Origin: Azophilus sp965221755
GTDB lineage: Bacteria > Pseudomonadota > Gammaproteobacteria > Pseudomonadales > Azotimanducaceae
Direction: 5' to 3'
Assembly (NCBI GenBank): GCA_965221755.1
Contig: OZ244921.1
Location: 1,364,001-1,428,000 of the forward strand
DNA length: 64,000 nucleotides
Part shown: positions 26,868-36,231 of the stretch, one piece after another
Numbering within the stretch: the first letter of the stretch is position 1
How the letters are laid out: each line of letters begins with the position of its first letter
Notes under the pieces: generated by a model
Database searches by the model: none
Seen by the model: the letters and a program-made list of their open reading frames with translations, nothing else
What the model was told of the DNA's origin: nothing
Position numbers and translations under genes: made by a program

Positions 26868-27587
26868 TCAGTCCTTGGTGGCTGCGATGGAGCACCAGTT
26901 CAGGCAGCGGAACCAAGTGCGCACGGTTCCAAATCCAGCGGCTTCAAGCCGTTGGCGGTGCTCGGCCTCGGTATCGACGATCATCACCCGCTCCAGCGCT
27001 TCACGCTTCTGGCTGACTTCGAGGTCGCTGTAGCCGTTGGCCTTTTTGTAGGCGATGTGCAGCGATTCGGACCACGCTTGGCGCGCCTCGCTGCTGAAAC
27101 GGACCTTCTCGGAAAGAACGACCAAGCCGCCGGGCGGCAGGGCTTGGCAGCAACGGTCCAGCAGCGCTTGGCGGTCGGCGGGCGCAATGAACTGCAGGAC
27201 GTAGTTCAGGAGCACAACGCCGGCGCCGGCAACATCCGTTTGCCGAATGTCCTCCAGGCGGAAGGTCACCCGTGGATCCCTGATGTTCGCCTTCGCCCGG
27301 TCCAGCATCGGCGCGGAGGAGTCCACGGCGACGATTCGGCATGGCCTGCTGCCCAAGGCGCGCAGCAGCGCCAAGGTAGTGGCGCCCTGCGAGCAGCCGA
27401 GATCGAAGGCCAGGCCGCCGTCCGGGAGGCTTTCGGCGGCAACCAGCCCGGTGATGGGAACGACGGTCTCAAAGCCCGGAACGCTGCGCCGGATCATGTC
27501 GGGGAACACCTCGGCCACCGCTTCGTCGAAGGCGAAATCCACGATCTTCGGGCGCTTGCTGCGGAAGAGCTGATCCTTAAGGGTCAT
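26868..27587 (-). CDS. cmoA: Carboxy-SAM synthase CmoA
   Basis: A 239-residue enzyme that converts SAM and prephenate to carboxy-SAM, the cofactor of CmoB. Starting at ATG 27587 it reads TLKDQLFRSKRPKIVDFAFD, with the cofactor motif AFDLGCSQGATTLALLRAL, AVDSSAPMLDRA and the substrate region VVLLNYVLQFIAPADRQALL. The conserved C-terminus (SVVASKREALERVM-like, here SQKREALERVMIVDTEAEH then FGTVRTWFRCLNW) is intact. An upstream in-frame start at 27635 would add 16 unrelated residues. It is divergent from ppk1 across 62 bases. Confidence 0.93.
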   Translation of the reverse strand: MTLKDQLFRSKRPKIVDFAFDEAVAEVFPDMIRRSVPGFETVVPITGLVAAESLPDGGLAFDLGCSQGATTLALLRALGSRPCRIVAVDSSAPMLDRAKANIRDPRVTFRLEDIRQTDVAGAGVVLLNYVLQFIAPADRQALLDRCCQALPPGGLVVLSEKVRFSSEARQAWSESLHIAYKKANGYSDLEVSQKREALERVMIVDTEAEHRQRLEAAGFGTVRTWFRCLNWCSIAATKD

Positions 27588-27649
27588 CTGCGGGCTTATC
27601 GGCGATGTTAGACTGCAAGGCTCATCGCCCCGCATTTTAGCCGCAGCTC

Positions 27650-29719
27650 ATGGACGCCGAAGCGCTCGACAACCCGGACCTTTACATCAACCGGGAGCTC
27701 TCCCTGCTGGAGTTCCATTTGCGGGTGCTGGCCCAGGCTCGGGACGAGACGCTGCCGCTGCTTGAGCGGCTGCGCTTCCTGTGCATTTCCAGTTCGATCC
27801 TCGATGAGTTTTTTGAGATTCGCGTGGCGGGCCTCAAGCAGCAGGCGGCCTACGGCGTGGTGCAGCGGGGCGCGGACAACCTGTCTCCCGCCGAGCAGCT
27901 GCGCCGCATCGCGCCCAAGGCCCGCGCCCTCATTGACGAGCAGTACCGGGTGCTGAACGAGGTGCTGCTGCCCGCCTTGGACCAGGAGGGCATCCACTTC
28001 ATCGGCAAGACCGACTGGAACGACGCCCAACGCAAGTGGATCAAGCGCTACTTCAACCATGAGCTGGCGCCCGTAATGAGCCCCATCGGGCTGGATCCGG
28101 CGCATCCCTTTCCCGAGCCGCTCAACAAGAGCCTGGCCTTCATCGTCAACCTCAGGGGCAAGGACGCCTTCGGCCGCAACAGCGGCAAGGCCATCGTGCA
28201 GGCGCCCCGGGCGCTGCCGCGGGTGGTGCGGCTGCCGGCCGCCTGCGCCAACGGCCCGAACGACTTTGTGCTGCTGTCGTCGATCATTGACGCGCACATG
28301 GATGAACTGTTTCCTGGCATGCAGGCCACCGGGGTCTATCAGTTCCGGGTCACCCGCAACAGCGATTTGTTCGTTGACGAAGAGGAGGTGGACGACCTGC
28401 TGCGCGCCCTGGAAGGGGAACTGCCCTCGCGCCGCTACGGCGAAGCGGTGCGCCTGGAGGTGGCCGAGGGCTGCCCGGAAGAGCTTGAGGCCTTCCTGAG
28501 CGCCCAGTTCCATCTCTCGCGTGAGGACGTGTACCGCTGCGGCGGCCCGGTCAATCTGATGCGCTTGGCCGCCGTGCCGGAGTTGGTGGAGCGGCCGGAC
28601 CTGAAGTACCCCGGCTTTCGCCCCGGCGTCCCCGACCGGGTGCGCGGCGCCAACGACATGTTTGAAGCCATCGCCGCCGGCGACCTGCTGCTGCACCACC
28701 CGTTCGAATCCTTCGCGCCCTTCCTCGAGTTTCTGCGCCAAGCCGCCAAGGATCCCGGAGTGCTGTCCATTCGCCAAACGCTTTATCGCACCGGCGCCCG
28801 GTCGGCCGTGGTGGAGGCGCTGACCGAGGCCGCTTCCAACGGCAAGGAAGTGATGGTGGTGATCGAGCTGCGGGCGCGCTTCGACGAGGCCGCCAACATC
28901 GAGCTCGCCAACCACCTGCAAAGCGCCGGCGCACAAGTGGTTTACGGCGTGGTGGGGCACAAGACGCATGCCAAGATGTGCATGGTGATCCGCCGCGAGG
29001 GGCGGGCGCTGAAGCGCTACGTGCACTTGGGCACCGGCAACTACCACGCCAGCACGGCACGGCTCTACACCGACTACGGCCTGTTCACCTGCGATGCGGC
29101 GATCGGCAATGACGTGCAGAAGGTGTTCGCGCAGTTGACCGCCATGGGCAAGGCCGGGCGCCTGAAGAAGCTGCTGCAATCGCCGTTCACCCTGCATAAA
29201 TCCATTTTGCAGCACATTGACGCGGAGGCGGAGAACGCCCGCAACAACAAGCCGGCTCGGGTGACGGCGAAGATGAACGCGCTGATCGACCGCGGCGTCA
29301 TCCAAGCGCTCTACCGGGCCAGCCAAGCCGGCGTCGCCATCGATCTGGTCGTGCGCGGCATCTGCGCCTTGCGCCCGGGGGTGCCTGGGGTGTCGGAGAA
29401 CATCCGGGTGCGCTCCGTCGTCGGCCGTTTCCTCGAGCACACTCGGGTGTTCTGCTTCGAGAACGGCGGGGAGCCCAAGGTTTACCTGTCCAGCGCGGAC
29501 TGGATGGGGCGCAACTTCTTCAACCGCGTCGAAGTGTGCTTTCCCATCGAGAACGAAGACCTGAAGAAGCGCGTGGTGCTTGAATCCATCGACAATTATC
29601 TGCAAGATAATTGCCAAGCATGGCAGCTTCGAGAGGATGGGAGCTACCAAGTCAAAAGCGCATCGCCCGCAAAGCGCCGGAGCGCTCAGCAGTCGCTGCT
29701 CATGCTCTTGTCGGACTAG
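27650..29719 (+). CDS. ppk1: Polyphosphate kinase 1
   Basis: A 689-residue Ppk1 that reversibly polymerises the gamma-phosphate of ATP into polyphosphate. The N-domain has NPDLYINRELSLLEFHLRVL and ISSSILDEFFEIRVAGLKQQ. The phosphorylated catalytic His is in GVVGHKTHAKMCMVIRREG (about residue 437). The C-domain has GICALRPGVPGVSENIRVRS and YLSSADWMGRNFFNRVEVCF. Length is normal. ppx lies 2.8 kb downstream on the opposite strand beyond a TonB receptor, so synthesis and degradation genes are near but not co-transcribed. Confidence 0.95.
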   Translation: MDAEALDNPDLYINRELSLLEFHLRVLAQARDETLPLLERLRFLCISSSILDEFFEIRVAGLKQQAAYGVVQRGADNLSPAEQLRRIAPKARALIDEQYRVLNEVLLPALDQEGIHFIGKTDWNDAQRKWIKRYFNHELAPVMSPIGLDPAHPFPEPLNKSLAFIVNLRGKDAFGRNSGKAIVQAPRALPRVVRLPAACANGPNDFVLLSSIIDAHMDELFPGMQATGVYQFRVTRNSDLFVDEEEVDDLLRALEGELPSRRYGEAVRLEVAEGCPEELEAFLSAQFHLSREDVYRCGGPVNLMRLAAVPELVERPDLKYPGFRPGVPDRVRGANDMFEAIAAGDLLLHHPFESFAPFLEFLRQAAKDPGVLSIRQTLYRTGARSAVVEALTEAASNGKEVMVVIELRARFDEAANIELANHLQSAGAQVVYGVVGHKTHAKMCMVIRREGRALKRYVHLGTGNYHASTARLYTDYGLFTCDAAIGNDVQKVFAQLTAMGKAGRLKKLLQSPFTLHKSILQHIDAEAENARNNKPARVTAKMNALIDRGVIQALYRASQAGVAIDLVVRGICALRPGVPGVSENIRVRSVVGRFLEHTRVFCFENGGEPKVYLSSADWMGRNFFNRVEVCFPIENEDLKKRVVLESIDNYLQDNCQAWQLREDGSYQVKSASPAKRRSAQQSLLMLLSD

Positions 29720-29740
29720 CGGCGGGCCTCGCAAACGGAC

Positions 29741-29848
29741 TGTGCGGGTTCAGAAGCGCATCGGAACCCGGCCCACGCAAAGGCAGCGGGGTTTCGCGCT
29801 GGCGAAACCCCAACCAACCCAAGGTTCGCCGCAACCGTCAGGTCGCGC
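29741..29848 (+). repeat. REP-like repeat, copy 3 (diverged)
   Basis: The ends TGTGCGGGTTCAGAA and CCGTCAGGTCGCGC are conserved. The middle hairpin has changed to GGGGTTTCGC/GCGAAACCCC and about 15 bases are added. It lies between ppk1 and the TonB receptor start, 28 bases before the receptor ATG. Confidence 0.8.
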
Positions 29849-29876
29849 GGGCTTGAATCAATCAGGAGAGACTCTC

Positions 29877-32474
29877 ATGTTCAAGACGACTAAAGGGGCG
29901 GTGGCGGCTGGCGCCCTGCTGGCCTCACTGAACGCTTCCGCAGCAGAGGCGGCGCAGGCCGGCAACGCTCAGCCGGCGGCGGGCGAGATTGAGGAAGTGG
30001 TGGTGGTCGGCTCCCGGCGACGGGACCGGTCGGCATCCGATTCGCCGGTTCCGGTTGACGTCATCGGCGGCGACCAGTTCGCCGCCCAAGGCGGCTCCAA
30101 CATGGACGACCTCATTGCCAGTCTGGTGCCCTCCTACAACGTCAGCCAGGAGCCCATCAGCGATGCCGCCACCTTCATTCGTCCCGCCACGCTGCGCGGG
30201 CTGGCGCCGGATGCCACGCTGGTGCTCGTCAACGGCAAGCGGCGCCATCGGGCAGCGGTGATCGCGCTGCTCGGCGCGGGCATTTCCGGCGGCTCCCAAG
30301 GGCCGGACGTCTCCGTCATCCCCGCCATCGCCCTCGACCGGCTCGAGGTGCTGCGCGACGGTGCGTCCGCCCAGTACGGCTCCGACGCCATCGCCGGCAT
30401 CATGAACTTCGTCCTGAAGGAGGACAATTCCGGCATGGCCTTCGACGCCAAGTGGGGCAGCCACTACGAAGGCGACGGCGATGCGCTGACGCTGTCCGCC
30501 AACGTCGGCCTGCCCTTGACCGAGTACGGCTTCGCCAACCTCAGCTTCGAGTGGAAGGAATCCGACCCCACCAGCCGCAGCCGCCAGCGCGGCGACGCCC
30601 AAGGGCTGATCGATGCAGGCAACGCCAACGTCCGTCAACCGGCGCAGATCTGGGGCGCGCCGGAATACTCCGACGACTTCAAGCTGTTCGGCAACTTTGG
30701 GCTTGAGCTGGGCAACGGCATGGAGGCCTACGCCTTCGGCAACTGGGCGGAGCGCCAAGTGGAGGGCGGCTTCTACTACCGCAACCCGCACACGCGGGGG
30801 GGGGTGTTCGCCGGCCCAACGGTCGATCCCATGACTGGATTCGCAGCCGATGAAGGCGTGCCCAGCGTTAAGGTGGCCGATCTAAGCGGCAACTGGATGC
30901 CCGGCTCAACCACCTGCCCGGCGGGCGTCCCGCTCATCAACAACGCGCCCCGCGCCGACCTCATGGCCATGGTGCGGGGCAGCGCCGACTGCTACACCCT
31001 CTACGAGAAGTTCCCCGGCGGCTTCACGCCCCAGTTCGGTGGCCACATCGACGACTACGCCTTGGCCGGCGGGGTGCGCGGGGAACTCGGCGACTGGTAC
31101 TTTGACGTAAGCGCCGTGGCTGGCCGCAGCAACGCCGAGTTCTACATCTACAACACCATCAACCCGCAGCTGCTCGGCCAGCGCAATGAGATCGACACCT
31201 ACTACGAGGCGGGCGGCTACACGGAAACCGACCGCACGGTGAACATCGACCTGTCCCGGCCCTTGGACATCGGCAACCTCTACGGGCCAGTCAACTTGGC
31301 GGTGGGCTTCGAGTACCGGGACGAGACCTTCAAGATCACCAACGGCGAGCCCAACTCCTTTTACATCGACAACGAGTACGGCCTTGCGGAACAGGGCTTC
31401 GGCGTCGGCTCCAACGGCTTCCCCGGCTTCCAGCCTGGCGACGCCGGCAGCCACAAGTCGAGTTCCGTCGCCGCCTACATCGATGTGGAGTCCGATGTCA
31501 CGGATCGGCTGCTGCTTGGCGCCGCCCTGCGCTACGAGGACTACGAGGACTTCGGCGACACTTTGGACGTCAAGGGCGCAGTTCGGTTCCAGGTGACCGA
31601 GCAGTTCGCCTTGCGCGGCGCAGTCAGCACCGGCTTCCGGGTGCCGACCGCCGGCCAAGCCAACCTGCGCAACGTGACCACCGAGTTCAACATGGGGCGG
31701 CTGGCGGACATCGCCACCCTCCCGCCCACCAACCCGGTGGCCCAGCAGAAGGGCGCCCAAGCCCTGACCCCTGAGGAGTCGGTGAACATCACCGTCGGCG
31801 CCGTGTTCAACGCCGGGCCGGTTGACGTGACCCTCGACTACTACAACATCGAGATCAAGGACCGGATCGCCTTCACCAGCCGCTTCAGCCTGACGCCTGC
31901 GGACATTGAAGCGCTGCTGGCGGCAGGCGTCAGCGACGCAAGGAGCTTCACCTCAGTGCGCTTCTTCTCCAACCAGCAGACGGTGGAGGCGTCCGGCGTC
32001 GATCTGGTCGCCACCCTGCCCTTCGACCTGGGCGGCGGCACCTCCACGCTGACCGCCGTAGCCAACTTCTCGGACATTGACCTGTCCAAGTTCGACCCGG
32101 CGTTCACCAGCGACAACCGGCGGCGGCAAATCGAGAAGGGCCGCCCGGACACGCGCTTCGTGCTGAGTTGGACCCATATGCAAGGCCCGTGGCGCTTCAT
32201 GGCCCGGGGCCGCTACTACGGCGACTACTACGATGCGCCCACCAACGACGAGACCGTGTCGTACTACCCCGACCCGAAGTTCCTAGTCGATCTGGAGGCG
32301 TCCTACGACCTGAACGAGTCCTTCACCGTGCTGGCAGGCGCCCAAAACGTCTTCGACACCTATCCGGAGAGGAACCCCGCAGGCGAGGTGGCCGGCCTGA
32401 TCTACCCTGAAAGCTCGCCTTTCGGCTTCAATGGCGGCCACTACTACGTTCGGGCCATGTGGCGCCGCCAGTAG
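29877..32474 (+). CDS. TonB-dependent outer membrane receptor
   Basis: An 865-residue outer-membrane beta barrel. ATG 29877 has AGGAG eight bases upstream and begins a signal peptide (FKTTKGAVAAGALLASLNAS). A TonB box-like EIEEVVVVGSRRRDRS is followed by the plug (VDVIGGDQFAAQGGSNMDDL, then RLEVLRDGASAQYGSDAIAG with MNFVLKED) and a 22-strand type barrel ending in a final aromatic-rich strand HYYVRAMWRRQ. It belongs to the large family of receptors for siderophores, vitamin B12, glycans or peptides; the ligand is unknown. A run of nine G at 30796-30804 lies in the coding sequence. No partner lipoprotein or transporter is adjacent. Confidence 0.9.
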   Translation: MFKTTKGAVAAGALLASLNASAAEAAQAGNAQPAAGEIEEVVVVGSRRRDRSASDSPVPVDVIGGDQFAAQGGSNMDDLIASLVPSYNVSQEPISDAATFIRPATLRGLAPDATLVLVNGKRRHRAAVIALLGAGISGGSQGPDVSVIPAIALDRLEVLRDGASAQYGSDAIAGIMNFVLKEDNSGMAFDAKWGSHYEGDGDALTLSANVGLPLTEYGFANLSFEWKESDPTSRSRQRGDAQGLIDAGNANVRQPAQIWGAPEYSDDFKLFGNFGLELGNGMEAYAFGNWAERQVEGGFYYRNPHTRGGVFAGPTVDPMTGFAADEGVPSVKVADLSGNWMPGSTTCPAGVPLINNAPRADLMAMVRGSADCYTLYEKFPGGFTPQFGGHIDDYALAGGVRGELGDWYFDVSAVAGRSNAEFYIYNTINPQLLGQRNEIDTYYEAGGYTETDRTVNIDLSRPLDIGNLYGPVNLAVGFEYRDETFKITNGEPNSFYIDNEYGLAEQGFGVGSNGFPGFQPGDAGSHKSSSVAAYIDVESDVTDRLLLGAALRYEDYEDFGDTLDVKGAVRFQVTEQFALRGAVSTGFRVPTAGQANLRNVTTEFNMGRLADIATLPPTNPVAQQKGAQALTPEESVNITVGAVFNAGPVDVTLDYYNIEIKDRIAFTSRFSLTPADIEALLAAGVSDARSFTSVRFFSNQQTVEASGVDLVATLPFDLGGGTSTLTAVANFSDIDLSKFDPAFTSDNRRRQIEKGRPDTRFVLSWTHMQGPWRFMARGRYYGDYYDAPTNDETVSYYPDPKFLVDLEASYDLNESFTVLAGAQNVFDTYPERNPAGEVAGLIYPESSPFGFNGGHYYVRAMWRRQ
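30796..30804. repeat. G9 homopolymer inside the TonB receptor gene
   Basis: Nine consecutive G encode R-G-G-V within the barrel of the receptor. The tract is long enough to slip, but it lies well inside the gene rather than at the 5' end. Phase variation is possible but weaker than at the C15 tract of the FN3 gene. Confidence 0.7.
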
Positions 32475-32486
32475 GAGGACGGGACG

Positions 32487-34004
32487 CTATCGGGTCTTGA
32501 CCGTCAAGGACACAGCGGAAGGCTGCAGGTAGCGACCCTCCTCCTTGAGGTCGAGCTTGGTCAGGGGATGCTTCGCCAGCCATTCCTTGAACAGGCTGAC
32601 TTCCATGTGCTCGCCATCGACCTCGATGGCGACGTGGGGCAGGGGCTCGCTGCCGCGGCTGCGGTGCAGGATGACCGCCAGCCGCAGCAGGGCCGCCAGC
32701 CTCAGGATGGCCCCCTCCGCCTTGGGCAGCGGTTCGTCCTCAATGGCGAACTTGCGCCGATGCAGGCGCACCAAGGCGGCAAGCTGGCTCTGATCAAGCC
32801 TTGAGAAGCCGGGCATGTCCATGTGGGCGAGCAGATAGCCGCCGTGCTTGTGGTAATGGTTGTGGGCGATGTCCATGCCGATCTCGTGCAGGTCCGCCGC
32901 CCAAGCCAATAGCAGGCGGTGCTCCGGCGCCTGCAGCCGCCAGGACACCGCCGCTTGGGCCAGCAGGGCCAAGGCCGTGTCCCGCACCCGCTTGGCATGG
33001 GCGGCATCGACATGGTAACGGTCCATGAGGTTGCGCACGGTGGCATCGCGAATGTCCCGGTGATGCACGCGCCCCAGCAGATCCTCGAGCAGGCCCTCGC
33101 GCAGCGACCCGTCGCTGACGCCCAAGCGTTCGACGTTCAGCGCCTCCATGACGGCCGCCAGCACCGCCACCCCGCCGGGAAGCACGGGCCGCCGTTCAGG
33201 CGACAAGCCGGGCAGGTCGATCCGGTCCAAGCGCTTGGCCGCGATCAGGCGGTCGATCAAATCCGCCAAGCCGTCCGGCCGAATGTCGCCGGCCTCTTCG
33301 TTGCGCAATCCGGCCAGCACGTCCCTGACCGCCAGCACCGTGCCCGAAGCGCCGATCGCCACATCCCAAGCGGACGGCCGATATTGGCTGCGCACCGCCT
33401 CCAGCTCCCGGCGGCAGTGGTCGATGGCGTTCCTGAAAGCCCGCCGGGTGACGGCGCCGTCGGCAAAGCACTGCTGGCTCTGGGCCGCGCTGCCGATGTG
33501 CAGGCTTTCCATGACCTCCGGCTGAAAGTGGCGACCGAGGATCAACTCCGTGCTGCCGCCGCCGATGTCAATCACCAGCCGCCGGTCGTGGTTGCCCTCC
33601 AAGGCGCGGGAGACGCCGAGATAGATCAGCCGCGCCTCCTCCCGCCCGGAAATGATCTCCACCCGGTGTCCCAGCGCCCGCTCCGCGCTCTCGATGAAGG
33701 CCCCCGAATCGCGGGCCTTGCGCAGGGCGTTGGTGCCCACCACGCGCACGTTCTCGCGCCGCAGGTGCCGCAAGCGCTGCCCGAACCGCTCCAGGCATTC
33801 CAAGGCCCTTTGGCGGGCCGCCGCGGTCAGCCCCCGACGGTCGTCAAGCCCCTCGGCGAGCCGCACCATCTCGCGGATCTTGTCGAGCGTTTGCAGGTGG
33901 CCGCCCGACTCCTGGGCGACGATCAAGTGAAAGCTGTTGGAACCCAGGTCCAAGGCAGCGAGTTCCCGGGGCGCGCCGTTGGCGGGAAGGGCGGGTTCAG
34001 CCAT
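32487..34004 (-). CDS. ppx: Exopolyphosphatase / GppA-type phosphatase
   Basis: A 505-residue Ppx/GppA protein that hydrolyses terminal phosphates of polyphosphate, and possibly pppGpp. The two ASKHA phosphate motifs are ALDLGSNSFHLIVAQESGGH and LVIDIGGGSTELILGRHF. The middle has ASGTVLAVRDVLAG, and the C-terminal HD-like helical domain has ADLHEIGMDIAHNHYHKHG. The length suits the Ppx branch more than GppA. It starts nine bases after the acyl-CoA dehydrogenase stop, so the two form one transcript. The stop is 13 bases from the convergent TonB receptor stop. Confidence 0.92.
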   Translation of the reverse strand: MAEPALPANGAPRELAALDLGSNSFHLIVAQESGGHLQTLDKIREMVRLAEGLDDRRGLTAAARQRALECLERFGQRLRHLRRENVRVVGTNALRKARDSGAFIESAERALGHRVEIISGREEARLIYLGVSRALEGNHDRRLVIDIGGGSTELILGRHFQPEVMESLHIGSAAQSQQCFADGAVTRRAFRNAIDHCRRELEAVRSQYRPSAWDVAIGASGTVLAVRDVLAGLRNEEAGDIRPDGLADLIDRLIAAKRLDRIDLPGLSPERRPVLPGGVAVLAAVMEALNVERLGVSDGSLREGLLEDLLGRVHHRDIRDATVRNLMDRYHVDAAHAKRVRDTALALLAQAAVSWRLQAPEHRLLLAWAADLHEIGMDIAHNHYHKHGGYLLAHMDMPGFSRLDQSQLAALVRLHRRKFAIEDEPLPKAEGAILRLAALLRLAVILHRSRGSEPLPHVAIEVDGEHMEVSLFKEWLAKHPLTKLDLKEEGRYLQPSAVSLTVKTR

Positions 34005-34013
34005 GTGGCGCTC

Positions 34014-35231
34014 TCAATCCGGCAAGCCCAGCACCCGCTTGGCGATGACGTTGAGCTGGATTTCGCTGGTGCCGCCCTCGATGGAGTTGGCCTTGGAGCG
34101 CAGCCATTGGCGGGTGGTGGCCAGTTCCCGTCCGCTGAACGAAGCGCCATCCCAGCCGAGGCCGGCCAAGCCCATGGTCTCCTGCAGGAGTTCGTACTTG
34201 CGCTTGTTCTGCTCCGTGCCGTAGTACTTGAACATTGACGCCAGATGGCCGCTGGCCAAGCCTGCCTTGGCCTCCTCCCCGCCGCGGGAGAGGGTCAGTT
34301 GAAAGGCGCGGTCGTTCATGCGGTGGTTGGATATCCTGCCGCGCAGCACCGGGTCGCTGATGCGTCCGTCCCGCTCGCCGACGTAGCGCTTGGCGATGTC
34401 CTCCATCCGGCGGCCCGAACCGCCGAGCGCCGAGTTGCCGCCAATGCCGGCCACCATGTTGCGCTCGTGCTGCAGCAGGCGCTTGGCGATGGCCCAACCT
34501 TGGTTGATCTCGCCCACCAAGTTGCCCTTGGGCACCCGCACATTGTCGAAGAACGTCTGGCAAAACGGCGACGAGCCGCTGATGAGCTCGATCGGGGAGG
34601 TGCTGACCCCTGCGGAGGCCATGTCGAAGAGCAAAAAGCTGATGCCCTGATGCTTGGGCGCCGCCGAGTCGGTGCGGACCAAGCAGAAGATCCAATCCGC
34701 TTGATCGGCGTAGGAGGTCCAGATCTTGGCGCCGTTGACCAAGTAGCAGTCCCCGTGATCCTCAGCCTTGGTCTGCAGCGCCGCCAAGTCGGAGCCGTGC
34801 CCCGGCTCGGAGTAGCCTTGGCACCAGCGAATCTCGCCGCGCACGATCTTCGGCAGGTGCTCCTGCTTCTGCTCCTCGCTGGCGAACTCCAGCAGCGCCG
34901 GCCCCAGCATCCACACGCCGAAGCTGTTGAGCGGCGTGCGGGCGTTGATGCGCCCCAGCTCCTGCTGCAGCACCCGATCCTCCTCAAAGGACAGCCCGCC
35001 ACCGCCGTAGGCCACCGGCCAACGAGGCGCGGTCCAGCCGCGCTCAGCCATGCGCTCCAGCCAGACCTTGGAATCCGGGTTCTTGAAGCGCCCCCGCCGT
35101 CCGCCCCAGACGACTTCGTCGTCCGGCGTGGGGGTGCGCATGGAGGACGGGCAGTTCTCCTCAAGCCAAGCGCGGGTCTCGGCGCGGAACGCTTCAATTT
35201 CGGGCACGTTGGCACGCTCTTGTCGATTCAA
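34014..35231 (-). CDS. Acyl-CoA dehydrogenase family protein
   Basis: A 405-residue acyl-CoA dehydrogenase. Clear motifs are IRWCQGYSEPGHGSDLAALQ (FAD and substrate binding), VNGAKIWTSYADQADWIFCL, FFDNVRVPKGNLVGEINQGW and the C-terminal IEGGTSEIQLNVIAKRVLGL, with the catalytic Glu in EGGTSEIQ. The opening segment RAWLEENCPSSMRTPTPDDE is common in proteobacterial enzymes for bulky or branched acyl-CoA, including steroid side-chain type enzymes, but specificity is not proven. It is followed by ppx at nine bases. Confidence 0.9.
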   Translation of the reverse strand: MNRQERANVPEIEAFRAETRAWLEENCPSSMRTPTPDDEVVWGGRRGRFKNPDSKVWLERMAERGWTAPRWPVAYGGGGLSFEEDRVLQQELGRINARTPLNSFGVWMLGPALLEFASEEQKQEHLPKIVRGEIRWCQGYSEPGHGSDLAALQTKAEDHGDCYLVNGAKIWTSYADQADWIFCLVRTDSAAPKHQGISFLLFDMASAGVSTSPIELISGSSPFCQTFFDNVRVPKGNLVGEINQGWAIAKRLLQHERNMVAGIGGNSALGGSGRRMEDIAKRYVGERDGRISDPVLRGRISNHRMNDRAFQLTLSRGGEEAKAGLASGHLASMFKYYGTEQNKRKYELLQETMGLAGLGWDGASFSGRELATTRQWLRSKANSIEGGTSEIQLNVIAKRVLGLPD

Positions 35232-35273
35232 TCGGTTGCGGATTTTAGGGAATCAACGGCCAAGTTCGCAATG

Positions 35274-35368
35274 GCGCGACCTGACGGTCGCGGATGGAGT
35301 TTCGCTGGCGCGAAACTCCGCGCGCTCGTCGCTTAGATCAGATTCCGGTATGTTTCTGAGCCCGCACA
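35274..35368 (-). repeat. REP-like double-hairpin repeat, copy 4
   Basis: Near-consensus minus-oriented copy between the acyl-CoA dehydrogenase and the BI-1 gene. It is directly followed by copy 5, giving a tandem pair. Confidence 0.9.
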
Positions 35369-35448
35369 TAACGCGCCCGCGAAGCGGGCGCGTTATGGTT
35401 TCGCTGCCTTTGCCTAGGCCGGCTCCGATGCGTTTCTGAACTCGCACA
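35367..35448 (-). repeat. REP-like repeat variant, copy 5, with a 13-bp perfect stem
   Basis: This variant begins with a perfect 13-bp inverted repeat (35368-35380 and 35384-35396, loop GAA). It then keeps the GTTTCGC element and the conserved CGATGCGTTTCTGAACTCGCACA-like end. The same alternative hairpin is found in copy 9. Confidence 0.75.
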
Positions 35449-35523
35449 CCCCTTGAAACTTCCGGCGGATGCCGCAACATAGACCTAGGCGCAACGAAAC
35501 AGGACGCAACAGGAGATTCAGCC

Positions 35524-36186
35524 ATGGCTTCCACCGACGTGATTTCCGCCCGCGCCACCGGCGCGGTCAGCATCAACAAAGTCCTACGCAACACCTACAT
35601 GCTGCTGGGCATGACGCTGGCGTTCAGTGCCCTCATGGCCGGGGTCTCGATGGCTATGGGCGCTCCTTACTTGGGGCCGATCGTGACGTTGGTCGGCTTC
35701 TTCGGCTTGGTATTCGCGGTGCATAAGACCGCCGACAGCAGCTTGGGGCTGTTGTTCGTGTTCCTGCTGACCGGCTTCATGGGCTTCACCATCGGCCCCA
35801 TCATCGACGCCTACCTCAGCTTGGCCAACGGGCCAAGCTTGGTGGCCTCGGCTTTGGGCACCACGGCTGCGGCTTTTGTCGGGCTGTCGGCCTTTGCCGT
35901 CATCACCCGCAAGGACTTCAGCTTCCTGTCCGGCTTTCTGGTGGTCGGCTTCTTCGTGCTGATGGGGGCGGTGGTGCTGAGCTTGTTCCTCGATCTGTCG
36001 GCCTTCTCGGTGGCCATTTCCAGCGCCTTCGTGCTGTTCGCCAGCGCCGCGATTCTCTGGCAGACCAGCGCCATCGTCCACGGCGGCGAGACCAACTACA
36101 TCATCGCCACGGCGACGCTGTTCGCCTCAATCTACAACCTCTTCGTCTCCCTGCTGCACATCTTCGGGGTGATGGGCGACGAGTAG
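35524..36186 (+). CDS. Bax inhibitor-1 / YccA family membrane protein
   Basis: A 220-residue inner-membrane protein with seven hydrophobic helices, the BI-1/YccA size and topology. Recognisable stretches are NKVLRNTYMLLGMTLAFSAL near the start, LTGFMGFTIGPIIDAYLSLA in the middle and a last segment ASIYNLFVSLLHIFGVMGDE with the conserved C-terminal Asp region. E. coli homologues (YccA, YbhL) modulate FtsH or act as pH-sensitive channels. AGGAG precedes the ATG. It is transcribed away from the REP-like pair and convergent with prmC. Confidence 0.9.
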   Translation: MASTDVISARATGAVSINKVLRNTYMLLGMTLAFSALMAGVSMAMGAPYLGPIVTLVGFFGLVFAVHKTADSSLGLLFVFLLTGFMGFTIGPIIDAYLSLANGPSLVASALGTTAAAFVGLSAFAVITRKDFSFLSGFLVVGFFVLMGAVVLSLFLDLSAFSVAISSAFVLFASAAILWQTSAIVHGGETNYIIATATLFASIYNLFVSLLHIFGVMGDE

Positions 36187-36231
36187 CCAAGGAGCGCCGA
36201 CGAAGCGCGCCCGCACTGCGCATCACGGGCC

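Noticed and set aside
27608..29734. 708-residue minus-strand frame opposite ppk1
   Set aside because: Mirror of the ppk1 codons; ppk1 motifs and catalytic His are on the plus strand.
32919..34238. 439-residue plus-strand frame opposite ppx
   Set aside because: Antisense shadow of ppx.
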